Part shown: positions 23,160 to 32,424 of the stretch, one piece after another
Position numbering within the stretch: the stretch's first letter is position 1
Layout: every line of letters starts with the position of its first letter
From: Roseateles_B sp041905785
GTDB taxonomy: Bacteria > Pseudomonadota > Gammaproteobacteria > Burkholderiales > Burkholderiaceae_C
Assembly (NCBI GenBank): GCA_041905785.1
Contig: JAYRKJ010000013.1
Coordinates: 107,055-171,054, forward strand
DNA: 64,000 nucleotides
Reading direction: 5' to 3'
Translations under genes and position numbers: made by a program
Notes under the pieces: model-generated
Database searches by the model: none
Seen by the model: only the letters and a program-made list of their open reading frames with translations
Told to the model about the DNA's origin: nothing

Positions 23160-24476
23160 TCAGCCGATGACGTCCATCACGATGGGCGCCGCGGCGATCG
23201 CGGTGCCCGGCTCCGCCAGGGTCACGGCCGCCTGGTAGGCCGCGATCACGCGCTGGGCCTGGGCCTCGTCGGCCGCATGCACCATCGCCAGCGGCTCGCC
23301 GGCCGCCACGCTGGCCCCCACATGCCGCACGGCGGACAGGCCCACGCGGAAGTCGATGGCATCGCTGGCCACGCGGCGGCCACCGCCCATCTCGACGATG
23401 AGCAGGCCGATGTCGCGGGTCTTCATGGCCGACAGCACGCCGGCACGCGGCGCGGGAATGGCCTGGATCACGGGCGCGGCCGGCAGATAGGCCTGCGGGC
23501 GTTCCATCAGATCGGCCGGGCCGCCCAGGGCCACGACCATCTGCGCGAACTTCTCGGCGGCGGCGCCGCTGTCCAGGGCCTGCTGCAGGCGGGAGCGGGC
23601 GGCGGCGGTGTCGGCCGCGAGGCCGCCGATCACCAGCATCTCGGCCGCCAGCGCGAGCGTCACCTCATGCAGGCGCGGCTCGCGGCGATCGCCCTTCAGG
23701 TAGGCGATGGTCTCGGCGATCTCCAGCGCATTGCCCACCTCGTCACCCAGGACCTCGTTCATGTCGGTGATCAGGGCGCGGGTCTTGAGGCCGGCGCCGC
23801 CGGCCACGGCCACGATGCTCTCGGCCAGCTCGCGGGCAAATTCAGGCGTGCTGGCGAAGGCGCCGTTGCCGCACTTGATGTCCATGGACAGGCCCTGCAG
23901 GCCCGCCGCGAGCTTCTTCGAGAGGATCGACGCCGTGATCAGGGGCACGCTCTCCACCGTCGCGGTGACGTCCCGCGTGGCGTAGAAGCGCTTGTCGGCC
24001 GGGGCCAGGTCACCCGTCTGGCCGATGATGGCGCAGCCCAGCTCGCGCACGATGCGGTCGAAGCGGGCCGGGTCCGGCGTGGTCGTGTAGCCCGGGATGG
24101 CTTCCAGCTTGTCCACGGTGCCGCCGGTGTGGCCGAGACCACGGCCGGCAATCATGGGCACGTAGCCGCCACAAGCTGCGACCATGGGCGCGAGCATGAG
24201 GCTGACCTTGTCGCCCACGCCGCCGCTGGAATGCTTGTCCAGCACGGGGCCGGGCATGTCTTGCCACTGCATCACGCGGCCAGAATGCATCATGGCGCGG
24301 GTCAGGTGCACGGCCTCCTCGCGGCCCATGCCGCGCAGGAAGACGGCCATGCCCAGCGCGGCCACCTGGCCCTCGCTCCAGCTGCCGTCGGTGAGGCCCT
24401 TCACGAAGGACTGGATCTGGGCCTCGGACAAAGCCTGGCCGTCGCGCTTGGCGCGGATGATTTCTTGGGCGAGCAT
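23160..24476 (-). CDS. deoA: Thymidine phosphorylase
   Basis: 438 residues, matching the usual length of bacterial DeoA (~440). It phosphorolyses thymidine and deoxyuridine to the base and deoxyribose-1-phosphate. Signature stretches are KHSSGGVGDKVS, GRGLGHTGGTVDKLE and a C-terminal GMVHAADEAQAQ-like lid region (here AMVHAADEA). It starts 4 bp after the deoC stop, so the two are coupled: sugar phosphate released here becomes the DeoC substrate after isomerisation. A phosphopentomutase gene (deoB) is not in the window. Confidence 0.95.
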   Translation of the reverse strand: MLAQEIIRAKRDGQALSEAQIQSFVKGLTDGSWSEGQVAALGMAVFLRGMGREEAVHLTRAMMHSGRVMQWQDMPGPVLDKHSSGGVGDKVSLMLAPMVAACGGYVPMIAGRGLGHTGGTVDKLEAIPGYTTTPDPARFDRIVRELGCAIIGQTGDLAPADKRFYATRDVTATVESVPLITASILSKKLAAGLQGLSMDIKCGNGAFASTPEFARELAESIVAVAGGAGLKTRALITDMNEVLGDEVGNALEIAETIAYLKGDRREPRLHEVTLALAAEMLVIGGLAADTAAARSRLQQALDSGAAAEKFAQMVVALGGPADLMERPQAYLPAAPVIQAIPAPRAGVLSAMKTRDIGLLIVEMGGGRRVASDAIDFRVGLSAVRHVGASVAAGEPLAMVHAADEAQAQRVIAAYQAAVTLAEPGTAIAAAPIVMDVIG

Positions 24477-24480
24477 GGAT

Positions 24481-25260
24481 TCAATAAGCAGAGGTGACGG
24501 CCTGCGAGGCCTGGCCGGACAGCACGGACTCGATGTCCTTCAAGAGGCCGCTGGCGCCGAAGCGGAAGCGGCGCGCCTGCAGGGTGTCGGCGCCCAGCAG
24601 CTCGGCCGCCAGCTGCAGATAGCCCTGGGCATCGAGCACCGAGCGGATGCCGCCCGAAGCCTTGAAGCCCGCCGAGGCCATGCCCGATGCCGCGATCTCG
24701 CGCAGCATCACGCGGGCGGCCTCGGGCGTGGCACTGACCGGTGTCTTGCCGGTGCTGGTCTTGACGAAATCGGCGCCCGCGGCGAGCGAGAGGCGCGTGG
24801 CCTCGGCGATCAGCTCGGGATCGGCCAATTCGCCGGACTCGATGATGACCTTGAGCGTCAGCGGCCGGCTGGCATGGCGCACCTCGGCCAGGAACTCCTC
24901 GACCTCGCTGCGCTGGCCGGCCTGCAGCGCACGCCAGGGCAGGACCACGTCGACCTCGTCGCCCCCGGCTTGCGCGATGGTCTCGATGTCGGCGATGGCG
25001 CGGGCGGTGTCGAGCGCACCATCGGGGAAGTCGGCCACGGCGGCCACCTTGATCTCGGGCGGCAGCATGGCGCGCGCCTGGGCCACGAAGCGAGGCCACA
25101 CGCACACGGCGGCCACGGGGCCGAAGGCGGTCTGGGCGCGCTCGCACAGAGCGGTCACGTCAGCGGCGGTGTCGGCGTCGTTGAGGCTGGTCAGGTCCAG
25201 GCACTGCAGGGCCAGGCGTGCGGCCTGGAGCAGGTCCAGGCGGTACGGTGTCATTGTCAT
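24481..25260 (-). CDS. deoC: Deoxyribose-phosphate aldolase
   Basis: 259 residues from the ATG at 25260, which has AGGGAGA upstream and gives exactly the length of the E. coli enzyme. It cleaves 2-deoxyribose-5-phosphate to acetaldehyde and glyceraldehyde-3-phosphate. The Schiff-base lysine is in FVKTSTGKTP, the proton-relay Lys in GFKASGGIRS, and an Asp in DEVDVVLPW corresponds to the active-site acid. It lies between the purine nucleoside phosphorylase and deoA genes, completing the deoxynucleoside catabolic branch. Confidence 0.94.
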   Translation of the reverse strand: MTMTPYRLDLLQAARLALQCLDLTSLNDADTAADVTALCERAQTAFGPVAAVCVWPRFVAQARAMLPPEIKVAAVADFPDGALDTARAIADIETIAQAGGDEVDVVLPWRALQAGQRSEVEEFLAEVRHASRPLTLKVIIESGELADPELIAEATRLSLAAGADFVKTSTGKTPVSATPEAARVMLREIAASGMASAGFKASGGIRSVLDAQGYLQLAAELLGADTLQARRFRFGASGLLKDIESVLSGQASQAVTSAY

Positions 25261-25300
25261 GAAAGTCTCCCTGGCGGCACCGGGCCGCCTTTCAGGTCGC

Positions 25301-26146
25301 TCAACTCTTGAGCGAGTCCAGCGCGGCCATGCCGGCAATGACCTGGGCCAGGTAGGCCGCAGCGCGCGCGCCGGAGGCCTGGGCCTGCTGCAGGGTCAGC
25401 GCATGTGTCAGAGCCTCATCGGACAGGCCGGCGGCCATATTGGTCATGAGCGCCAGGCCCATGACGCGCAGGCCGGCATGGCGGGCCAGGATGGTCTCGG
25501 GCACGGTGCTCATGCCCACGGCGTCAGCGCCCCAGGCGGCGAACATGCGGATCTCGGCGGGCGTCTCGAACTGCGGGCCCAGGGCCCAGCAGTAGACCCC
25601 CTCGCCGACGATGAGGTTCTCGGCCTTGGCCACGGACTTGGCGTGTTGGCGCAGTTCGAGATCGTAGGCGGCGCTCATGTCCACGAAGCGCTCGCTGCCG
25701 GGCTCGCCGACGATGGGCGAGCGCTGTGGGGCGTTGATGTGGTCCGAGATCAGCATCAGGCTGCCCGGCGGCATGTGGGGGCGCAGCGAGCCCGAGGCGT
25801 TGGTCTGCACCAGCACCTTGACGCCCCAGGCCTTGAGGCTGCGCAGGGCGCCGGCCATGCCGGTGCAGTCCCCGCTTTCGTAGGTGTGCGCACGACCGCG
25901 CAGCATGACCACGCGCTGCGCGCCCATGTGGCCGACCACGACCTCGTTCACATGGCCTTCGACCTTGGGCTGGGGGAAGGCCGGCAGCTCGGCATAGGAC
26001 AGGTGCTCGGCGCCCTGCACCTGCTCCACGGCGCCGGCCCAGCCGGAGCCCAGCACCACGGCCACTTCAGGGGCAGCGCCGAACCGGGACTGCAGCTGGG
26101 CCACGCTGGCGTCGATCTTGGGATTGAGGGTGTTGCGGTCGATCAT
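25301..26146 (-). CDS. Purine nucleoside phosphorylase (trimeric, PNP/MTAP family)
   Basis: 281 residues; GGAGAAAG precedes the ATG. It phosphorolyses purine (deoxy)nucleosides to base and (deoxy)ribose-1-phosphate. It belongs to the low-molecular-mass trimeric group (PunA/XapA/human PNP), not the hexameric DeoD type. Evidence: phosphate-loop VLGSGWAG, RGRAHTYESGD, TNASGSL, the base-binding stretch ALGPQFETPAEIRMF, GADAVGMSTVPE and a final TN-containing strand (ALMTNMAAG). The substrate-selecting Asn243 of human PNP aligns with the Asn in TNMAAG, consistent with 6-oxopurines. Gap to deoC is 40 bp. Confidence 0.92.
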   Translation of the reverse strand: MIDRNTLNPKIDASVAQLQSRFGAAPEVAVVLGSGWAGAVEQVQGAEHLSYAELPAFPQPKVEGHVNEVVVGHMGAQRVVMLRGRAHTYESGDCTGMAGALRSLKAWGVKVLVQTNASGSLRPHMPPGSLMLISDHINAPQRSPIVGEPGSERFVDMSAAYDLELRQHAKSVAKAENLIVGEGVYCWALGPQFETPAEIRMFAAWGADAVGMSTVPETILARHAGLRVMGLALMTNMAAGLSDEALTHALTLQQAQASGARAAAYLAQVIAGMAALDSLKS

Positions 26147-26181
26147 GTTCTTTCTCCGTGTTCAGACTGGCGGCGGGGCGC

Positions 26182-26598
26182 TCAGAACTTGAGGTGGTCC
26201 GGGCCGAAGCTGGCCGGCAGCAGCTGCTCCAGCGTCCAGTGGGCCTTGATGCCTGCGGGGTCTGCGGCGATCACGAGCAGATCGCCGCTGTTGAATTCCC
26301 GCAGCTTCTGGCGGCAGCCGCCGCAGGGCGTGATGATCTCGGGGCCGGGGCCCATCACCAGCACCGCGCGGGCCTGGCGGCCTCCCGCCATGACCATGGC
26401 GCCCAGGGCCGTGGTCTCGGCACACCAGCCCTGCGGGTAGGCGGCGTTCTCGATGTTGCAGCCGGCGTGCACGCGGCCCTGCTCGTCCAACACCGCGGCA
26501 CCCACGGCGTACTTCGAGTAGGGCGCATGCGAATGGCTGCGCGCACCGGTCGCAGCGGCCAGCAGCTGCTGCAGCAGCGCTTCGTTGAGGGGCAGCAT
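26182..26598 (-). CDS. cdd: Cytidine deaminase
   Basis: 138 residues from the ATG at 26598, which has GAAGGAAGAG upstream; an earlier ATG would overlap the permease gene. It is a small homotetrameric zinc enzyme that converts (deoxy)cytidine to (deoxy)uridine. The zinc ligands and catalytic Glu are in GWCAETTAL and PCGGCRQKL, and the substrate-binding Asn in GCNIENAAYP. Its place directly after the transporter genes lets imported cytidine enter the uridine/thymidine phosphorylase route. Confidence 0.95.
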   Translation of the reverse strand: MLPLNEALLQQLLAAATGARSHSHAPYSKYAVGAAVLDEQGRVHAGCNIENAAYPQGWCAETTALGAMVMAGGRQARAVLVMGPGPEIITPCGGCRQKLREFNSGDLLVIAADPAGIKAHWTLEQLLPASFGPDHLKF

Positions 26599-26608
26599 GG
26601 CTCTTCCT

Positions 26609-27574
26609 TCAGCGTTCTTTGACATAGGGCCGGCCCAGGGCCTTGGGCGCCAGGGCCTGGCCGATGAAGCCGGCCAGCAGGATGACGGTCAGCAGATAGG
26701 GCAAGGCCTGGATGGCCTGCACCGGCACCTCGCCGATGCCCGGCAGCTTCACGCCCTGCAGGCGGATGGCGACAGCATCGAGGAAACCGAAGAGCAGGCA
26801 AGCTGCCGCGGTGGGCAGGGGCTTCCACTTGCCAAAGATCATGGCGGCCAGGGCGATGTAGCCGCGGCCGGCGGTCATATTGGGCGCGAAGGAGGCGTTC
26901 TGGGCCAGGGTCAGGTAGCTGCCGGCCAGGCCGCACAGCAGGCCGTTGAGCAGCAGCGCACCATAGCGCAGGCCTTTCACGGAGACGCCGGCCGCTTCGA
27001 CCATGGCCGGGTTCTCGCCCACGGCGCGCAGGCGCAGGCCCGGGCGGGTGCGCTCCAGGAAATACCAGACGGCCACGACCAGCGCGAAAGCCGCGTAGAC
27101 CAGGCCGTTGTGGCTCAGCAGGCCATGGCCGAAGACAGAGGCGAACCACTGCCCTTCGGCGGGTTCGGCGAAAGCCGGCACCAGGCCGTGCAGGCGCACC
27201 TCGGGCGAGACCGGCGGCGTCTGGCCACCCTGGGCGAACCAGGCGATGCCCAGCACCACCGTGAGACCCGCCGAGACCATGTTGATGGCCACGCCCGACA
27301 CCACCTGGTCCCCGCGATGGCTGACGCAGGCGAAGCCGTGCACCAGGGACCAGGCGCAGGCCACCAGCAGCGCAGCGGCAATGGCCAGCACGGTGGAGCC
27401 GCTCATCGCGCCCACGGCCGCCGCGGCAAAGGCGGCCGACAGCATCTTGCCCTCCAGGCCCAGGTCCACCACGCCGGAGCGCTCGGACAGCAGGCCGGCC
27501 AGCGCGCCCAGCAGCAAAGGCGTGGTGACGCGCAGGGTGGAGGCGATCACCGATCCGATCAGAACTTCATCCAT
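26609..27574 (-). CDS. Nucleoside ABC transporter, inner-membrane permease (second permease)
   Basis: 321 residues from the ATG at 27574 (AAGGAG upstream), overlapping the preceding permease stop by 8 bp. The protein is hydrophobic with about eight to nine membrane segments, in the BPD_transp_2 family used by ribose and nucleoside importers. Visible signature: LLSERSGVVDLGLEGKML near the N-terminus, GDQVVSGVAINM, RPGLRLRAVGENPAMVEAAGV and RGYIALAAMIFGKW. This matches the YufQ/NupQ-type partner of BMP transporters. Followed 10 bp later by cdd. Confidence 0.9.
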   Translation of the reverse strand: MDEVLIGSVIASTLRVTTPLLLGALAGLLSERSGVVDLGLEGKMLSAAFAAAAVGAMSGSTVLAIAAALLVACAWSLVHGFACVSHRGDQVVSGVAINMVSAGLTVVLGIAWFAQGGQTPPVSPEVRLHGLVPAFAEPAEGQWFASVFGHGLLSHNGLVYAAFALVVAVWYFLERTRPGLRLRAVGENPAMVEAAGVSVKGLRYGALLLNGLLCGLAGSYLTLAQNASFAPNMTAGRGYIALAAMIFGKWKPLPTAAACLLFGFLDAVAIRLQGVKLPGIGEVPVQAIQALPYLLTVILLAGFIGQALAPKALGRPYVKER

Positions 27575-28681
27575 GCTTGGACTCCTTGCGCTTGAAGGCG
27601 GCGTAGAGCTTCGCAAACATCGGGGCCGACACCATGGCCATCGCGCCCGCGAACAGCACGATGAGACCCTGCACCGTCACGACCATCTCGCGCGAGAAGC
27701 CCGGCACCTCGAAGGACACCTCGACCCCGCCCTGGTACAGCACGCCGAACAGCAGCGAGGCCATGACGATGCCCACCGGGTGGTTGCGCCCCATGAGAGA
27801 CACGGCAATGCCGGTGAAGCCGGCGCCGGCGACGAAGTCCAGCGTGAGCTTGCCCTGCACGCCGGAAATCTCGTTGATGGCCATCAGGCCGGCCAGGGCG
27901 CCTGACACACCCATGGCCACCAGCACCTGCAGGCGCGGGCGGATGCCGGCGTAGTGCGCGGCCTCGGGCGCCGAGCCCACGGCGCGCAGGCGGTAGCCGG
28001 CACGGCTCTTCCACAGGAACCACCACACGAAGACGCAGGCCAGCAGGGCCAGGGCCAGGCTCAGATTCAGCGGCGAGGACGGCCACGCCAGCCCCAGTTT
28101 CTCGCCCAGGGCGTGCAGCGTCGGCATGCGGGCGCTGTCGGCGAACTCCAGGCTCTCGGGCGACATGGAGCCCGCCGGGCGCAGCCAGTTCACCAGCAGG
28201 TACACATTCAGGCTGGCCGCCAGGAAGTTGAACATGATGGTGGTGATCACGATGTGGCTGCCGCGCCAGGCCTGCAGATAGGCCGGCACCGCCGCCCAGG
28301 CCGCGCCGAACAGCGCCGCGCCCAGCACCAGCAGGGGCAGCATCACCACGGCCGGCAGCTTGGGCGAAAGCCACAGCGCCAGCAGCGCGACGCCCAGGCC
28401 GCCGAAGGTCGCCTGCCCTTCCCCGCCGATGTTGAAAAGCCCGCCATGGAAGGCCACGGCCACGGCCAGGCCGGTGAAGACGAAAGTGGTCGTGTAGTAC
28501 AGCGTGTAGCCCAGGCCGCGGCCGCTGCCCAGGGCCCCCTCGACCAGCACGGAGAAGGTCTGCGCCGGGCTTTGATGGATGGCCAGCACGACCAGGGCGG
28601 CCACGCCCAGCGCGACCGCGAGATTCCACAGGGGCAGCAGCACCAGGTCCATCCAGCGCGGCAGGGTCAACGATTGCGCAC

Positions 28682-28685
<4 letters not shown>
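27567..28685 (-). CDS. Nucleoside ABC transporter, inner-membrane permease (first permease)
   Basis: 372 residues, BPD_transp_2 family, with about ten membrane segments. Family stretches include HGGLFNIGGEGQATFGGLG, ITTIMFNFLA, RAGYRLRAVGSAPEAAHYAGI, GVSGALAGLMAINEI and FTGIAVSLMGRNHPVG, typical of the YufP/NupP-type permease of BMP importers. Its ATG overlaps the ATPase stop by 4 bp (ATGA), so the subunits are made from one message in matched amounts. Confidence 0.9.
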
Positions 28686-30244
<1,559 letters not shown>

Positions 30245-30349
30245 GGGAGGATGGGAATGTGGCGCGAATCGGGGCGCCGCGCCGGACGCCCCGCGAATTC
30301 CTGGCGGCTGGCGCTGCCCGGTCGGGTCAGGCGCCGTCGCGGGGGCGGG

Positions 30350-31333
30350 TCAGTACTTGCAGGCGTTGTCGGCCATGTAGTCGGCGACCTTGATCTTGCC
30401 GGCGATGATGTCGGCCTTGTAGGCCTCGACCTTGGCCTTGATCTGAGGGCTGATCAGCTTGGCGTTGTGCTGGTCAACCGCGTATTCGACGCCGTTCTCG
30501 GCCAGGCCCAGGATCTGGATGCCGGGCTTCCACTCCTTCAGCACGTTATAGACGGCCACATCCACGCGCTTGACCATGGAGCTGAGCATGGTGCCGGGCT
30601 GCAGGTGGTTCTGGTTGCTGTCCACGCCGATGGCGAGCTTGCCGGCGTCCTTGGCGGCCTGGTAGACACCCACGCCAGTACCGCCGGCGGCGGCGAAGAC
30701 CACGTCCACGCCCTTGGCGAACTGGGCCTTGGCCAGCTCGCCGCCGCGGGTCGGGTCGTTCCAGGCGGTGGCCGTGGTGCCGGTCATGTTGGCCTGGATG
30801 TCGATCTTTGGATTGGCCGCCTTGGCGCCCTGCTCGTAGCCGCACTGGAACTTGCGGATCAGCGGAATGTCCATGCCTCCCACGAAGCCCACCTTGCCCG
30901 ACTTGCTGGTCAGCGCGGCCAGCGCACCGATCAGGAAGCTGCCTTCATGCTCCTTGAAGACCACGGCCTGCACATTGGGCAGGTTGACCTTCTCGTCGAT
31001 GATCACGAACTTGGTCTTGGGAAAGTCCTTGGCCACCTGCTGCAGGGCCGAGGCCTGGGCGAAACCCACCGAGATGATGGGGCTGGCACCGCGCTCGGCC
31101 ATGCGGCGGATGGCCTGGGCCCGCTGGGTGTCGTTGCTGATCTCGAACTCGAGGTAGTTCTTGCCGGTTTCGGCCTTCCAGCGCTCGACACCGCGATAGG
31201 CGGCTTCGTTGAAGCTCTTGTCGAACTTGCCGCCCATGTCAAAGATGACGGCCGGCTGCTGAGCCTGTGCCGCGGTGGCGGTCAGGGCCAGCGCAGCAAG
31301 GGCGGCGGCAGCGAGAGCGTGCAGGGTCTTCAT
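30350..31333 (-). CDS. BMP-family nucleoside-binding periplasmic protein
   Basis: 327 residues from the ATG at 31333, which begins a standard Sec signal peptide (MKTLHALAAAALAALALTATAAQA). The mature protein follows the basic membrane protein (BMP/PnrA/NupN) family: FDMGGKFDKSFNEAAYRGVE, ISVGFAQASAL, GFVGGMDIPLIRKF, VVFAAAGGTGVGVYQAAKD and GVDSNQNHL. These proteins bind purine or pyrimidine nucleosides and deliver them to the ABC permeases. Unlike Gram-positive homologues there is no lipobox, so it is soluble in the periplasm. It is the first gene of the importer/salvage operon, 105 bp before the ATPase gene. Confidence 0.92.
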   Translation of the reverse strand: MKTLHALAAAALAALALTATAAQAQQPAVIFDMGGKFDKSFNEAAYRGVERWKAETGKNYLEFEISNDTQRAQAIRRMAERGASPIISVGFAQASALQQVAKDFPKTKFVIIDEKVNLPNVQAVVFKEHEGSFLIGALAALTSKSGKVGFVGGMDIPLIRKFQCGYEQGAKAANPKIDIQANMTGTTATAWNDPTRGGELAKAQFAKGVDVVFAAAGGTGVGVYQAAKDAGKLAIGVDSNQNHLQPGTMLSSMVKRVDVAVYNVLKEWKPGIQILGLAENGVEYAVDQHNAKLISPQIKAKVEAYKADIIAGKIKVADYMADNACKY

Positions 31334-31720
31334 GGTGGGCAATTCCATCTCGACGGAAAGACAACAGGACAAGGGGGACAGCCGGCTCGCGGCCCCGCCG
31401 CAAGTCCGACCCGGCGCTGCGACTGCAGCAACGCCAGCGCATTCTAGAAAGCGGGAGTGTATCGGCGAATCAGGAAAACGCTAAACGTTTGCGCGCTCGC
31501 AATTTCAAGCATTTCGCAACTCGGAGCGCCCGCGCATCCCGGCTCGCGGGCCACCTTGACGCCAGGGAGGCCTCGGCATCGATGGGATGGCACGCGGGCC
31601 CCGGCGGCGGCAGGCACCGGAACTGTTGGTGGGCCATGCGGGGCGACGATGGGGCCCCGCCCACAACAAGGGACTGCGAGTGGGCCGGCTGAGCACAGGT
31701 GGAAGACGGGCGGCAGCGGG

Positions 31721-31864
31721 GTGGCGCGGGGTGGCGCGGGGTGGCGCGGGGTGGCGCACGGGTGGCGCACGGGTGGCGCACGGGTGGCGCACGGGTGGCG
31801 CACGGGTGGCGCGAGGTGGCGCGGGGTGGCGCGGGGTGGCGCGGGCGGCGCGGGCGGCGCACGG
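31721..31864. repeat. GC-rich minisatellite, GTGGCGCGGG / GTGGCGCACGG units
   Basis: About 13 head-to-tail units: three of 10 bp (GTGGCGCGGG at 31721, 31731, 31741), five of 11 bp (GTGGCGCACGG at 31751, 31762, 31773, 31784, 31795), three more 10-bp units from 31806, then degenerate units to 31864. Neighbouring units are identical, which suggests recent expansion by slippage. Confidence 0.9.
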
Positions 31865-31978
31865 GTGGCCGATTGAGCGGCGGGCTGCCACGGCAGGCAC
31901 CGCGGCCGGCCCTCGCCAAGAGGGGTTTTCCGACAAATTCACGCCGCCGTCTTGCGCCAGCTCAAGCCTGAGTCACTG

Positions 31979-32003
31979 AATGCGATTCTTTCTCATTTAG
32001 AAT
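31979..32003 (+). promoter_or_regulatory. Putative Fur box and -10 of the feoAB promoter
   Basis: AATGCGATTCTTTCTCATT (31979-31997) resembles the 19-bp betaproteobacterial Fur site (AATGnGAnnnnnTCTCATT): both arms match almost fully, while the centre is degenerate. It abuts a TAGAAT -10-like hexamer at 31998-32003, so bound Fe-Fur would block RNA polymerase. Location 41-65 bp before feoA fits iron repression of ferrous iron uptake. Confidence 0.6.
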
Positions 32004-32043
32004 GTAGACATTCACGTCCAGAGCCCTGCTCGCGGCACACATC

Positions 32044-32352
32044 ATGATTGCAGCCCCGTCCTTCACACTGGCCCAGGCCAGCATCGGCCAGGCCCACCGG
32101 GTCAAGTCCTTGCATGCGCCGGCGCATGCGCCGGAATGGTCGCAGTGGCTGGAGGAGATCGGCTTCGTGAGCGGCGAGCATGTCTCGGTACTGGCCAAGG
32201 GCCTGCCGGGTGCGGACCCGCTGGTGGTGCGCATCGGTCAATCCACCTTCGCCCTGCGCCGCGCCGAGGCTGCCTGCATCGAACTGGCCCTCCCCCACGA
32301 AGCCCCGGAACTGATGAGCATGCCTGCACTGGGCCAGCAAGCCCTGGCATGA
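32044..32352 (+). CDS. feoA: Ferrous iron transport protein A
   Basis: 102 residues, slightly longer than the ~75-85 of canonical FeoA because of N- and C-terminal extensions. The SH3-like core is visible: LAQASIGQAHRVKSL, LEEIGFVSGEHVSVLAKGL, then PLVVRIGQSTFALRRAEAACIEL, matching the family's G-LA-L-EAxxI pattern. FeoA is a small cytosolic partner thought to regulate FeoB. The probable Fur box lies upstream and feoB starts 72 bp downstream. No feoC is seen. Confidence 0.88.
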   Translation: MIAAPSFTLAQASIGQAHRVKSLHAPAHAPEWSQWLEEIGFVSGEHVSVLAKGLPGADPLVVRIGQSTFALRRAEAACIELALPHEAPELMSMPALGQQALA

Positions 32353-32424
32353 GCAGCGCACATGGCCGCCCAAAGGGGCTCATTCCCGCCAGGCGGGACA
32401 GCACGCAGTGCGAAGGGTGCGCCC

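Larger units (their letters stand above)
31334..32043. other. 710-bp intergenic region between the nucleoside operon and feoA
   Basis: Divergent region. The left part should hold the promoter of the BMP gene (AT-richer stretch near 31480-31510). The middle holds a GTGGCGC minisatellite (31721-31864). The right end holds the iron-regulated feo promoter (31979-32003). Several frames are open through the minisatellite, but they encode only repeats such as VAHGWRTGGAR and are not genes. Confidence 0.6.

Noticed and set aside
20609..23170. 853-residue + strand frame across dut, coaBC and trmB
   Set aside because: Antisense to three confidently identified genes.
31721..31864. Considered as a CRISPR array
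   Set aside because: Units are 10-11 bp and head to tail with no spacers; no cas genes in the window.
31457..31979. Several open frames through the GTGGCGC minisatellite
   Set aside because: Their products are only repeat units (VAHGWRTGGAR type) and frames are open on both strands because of the repeat.
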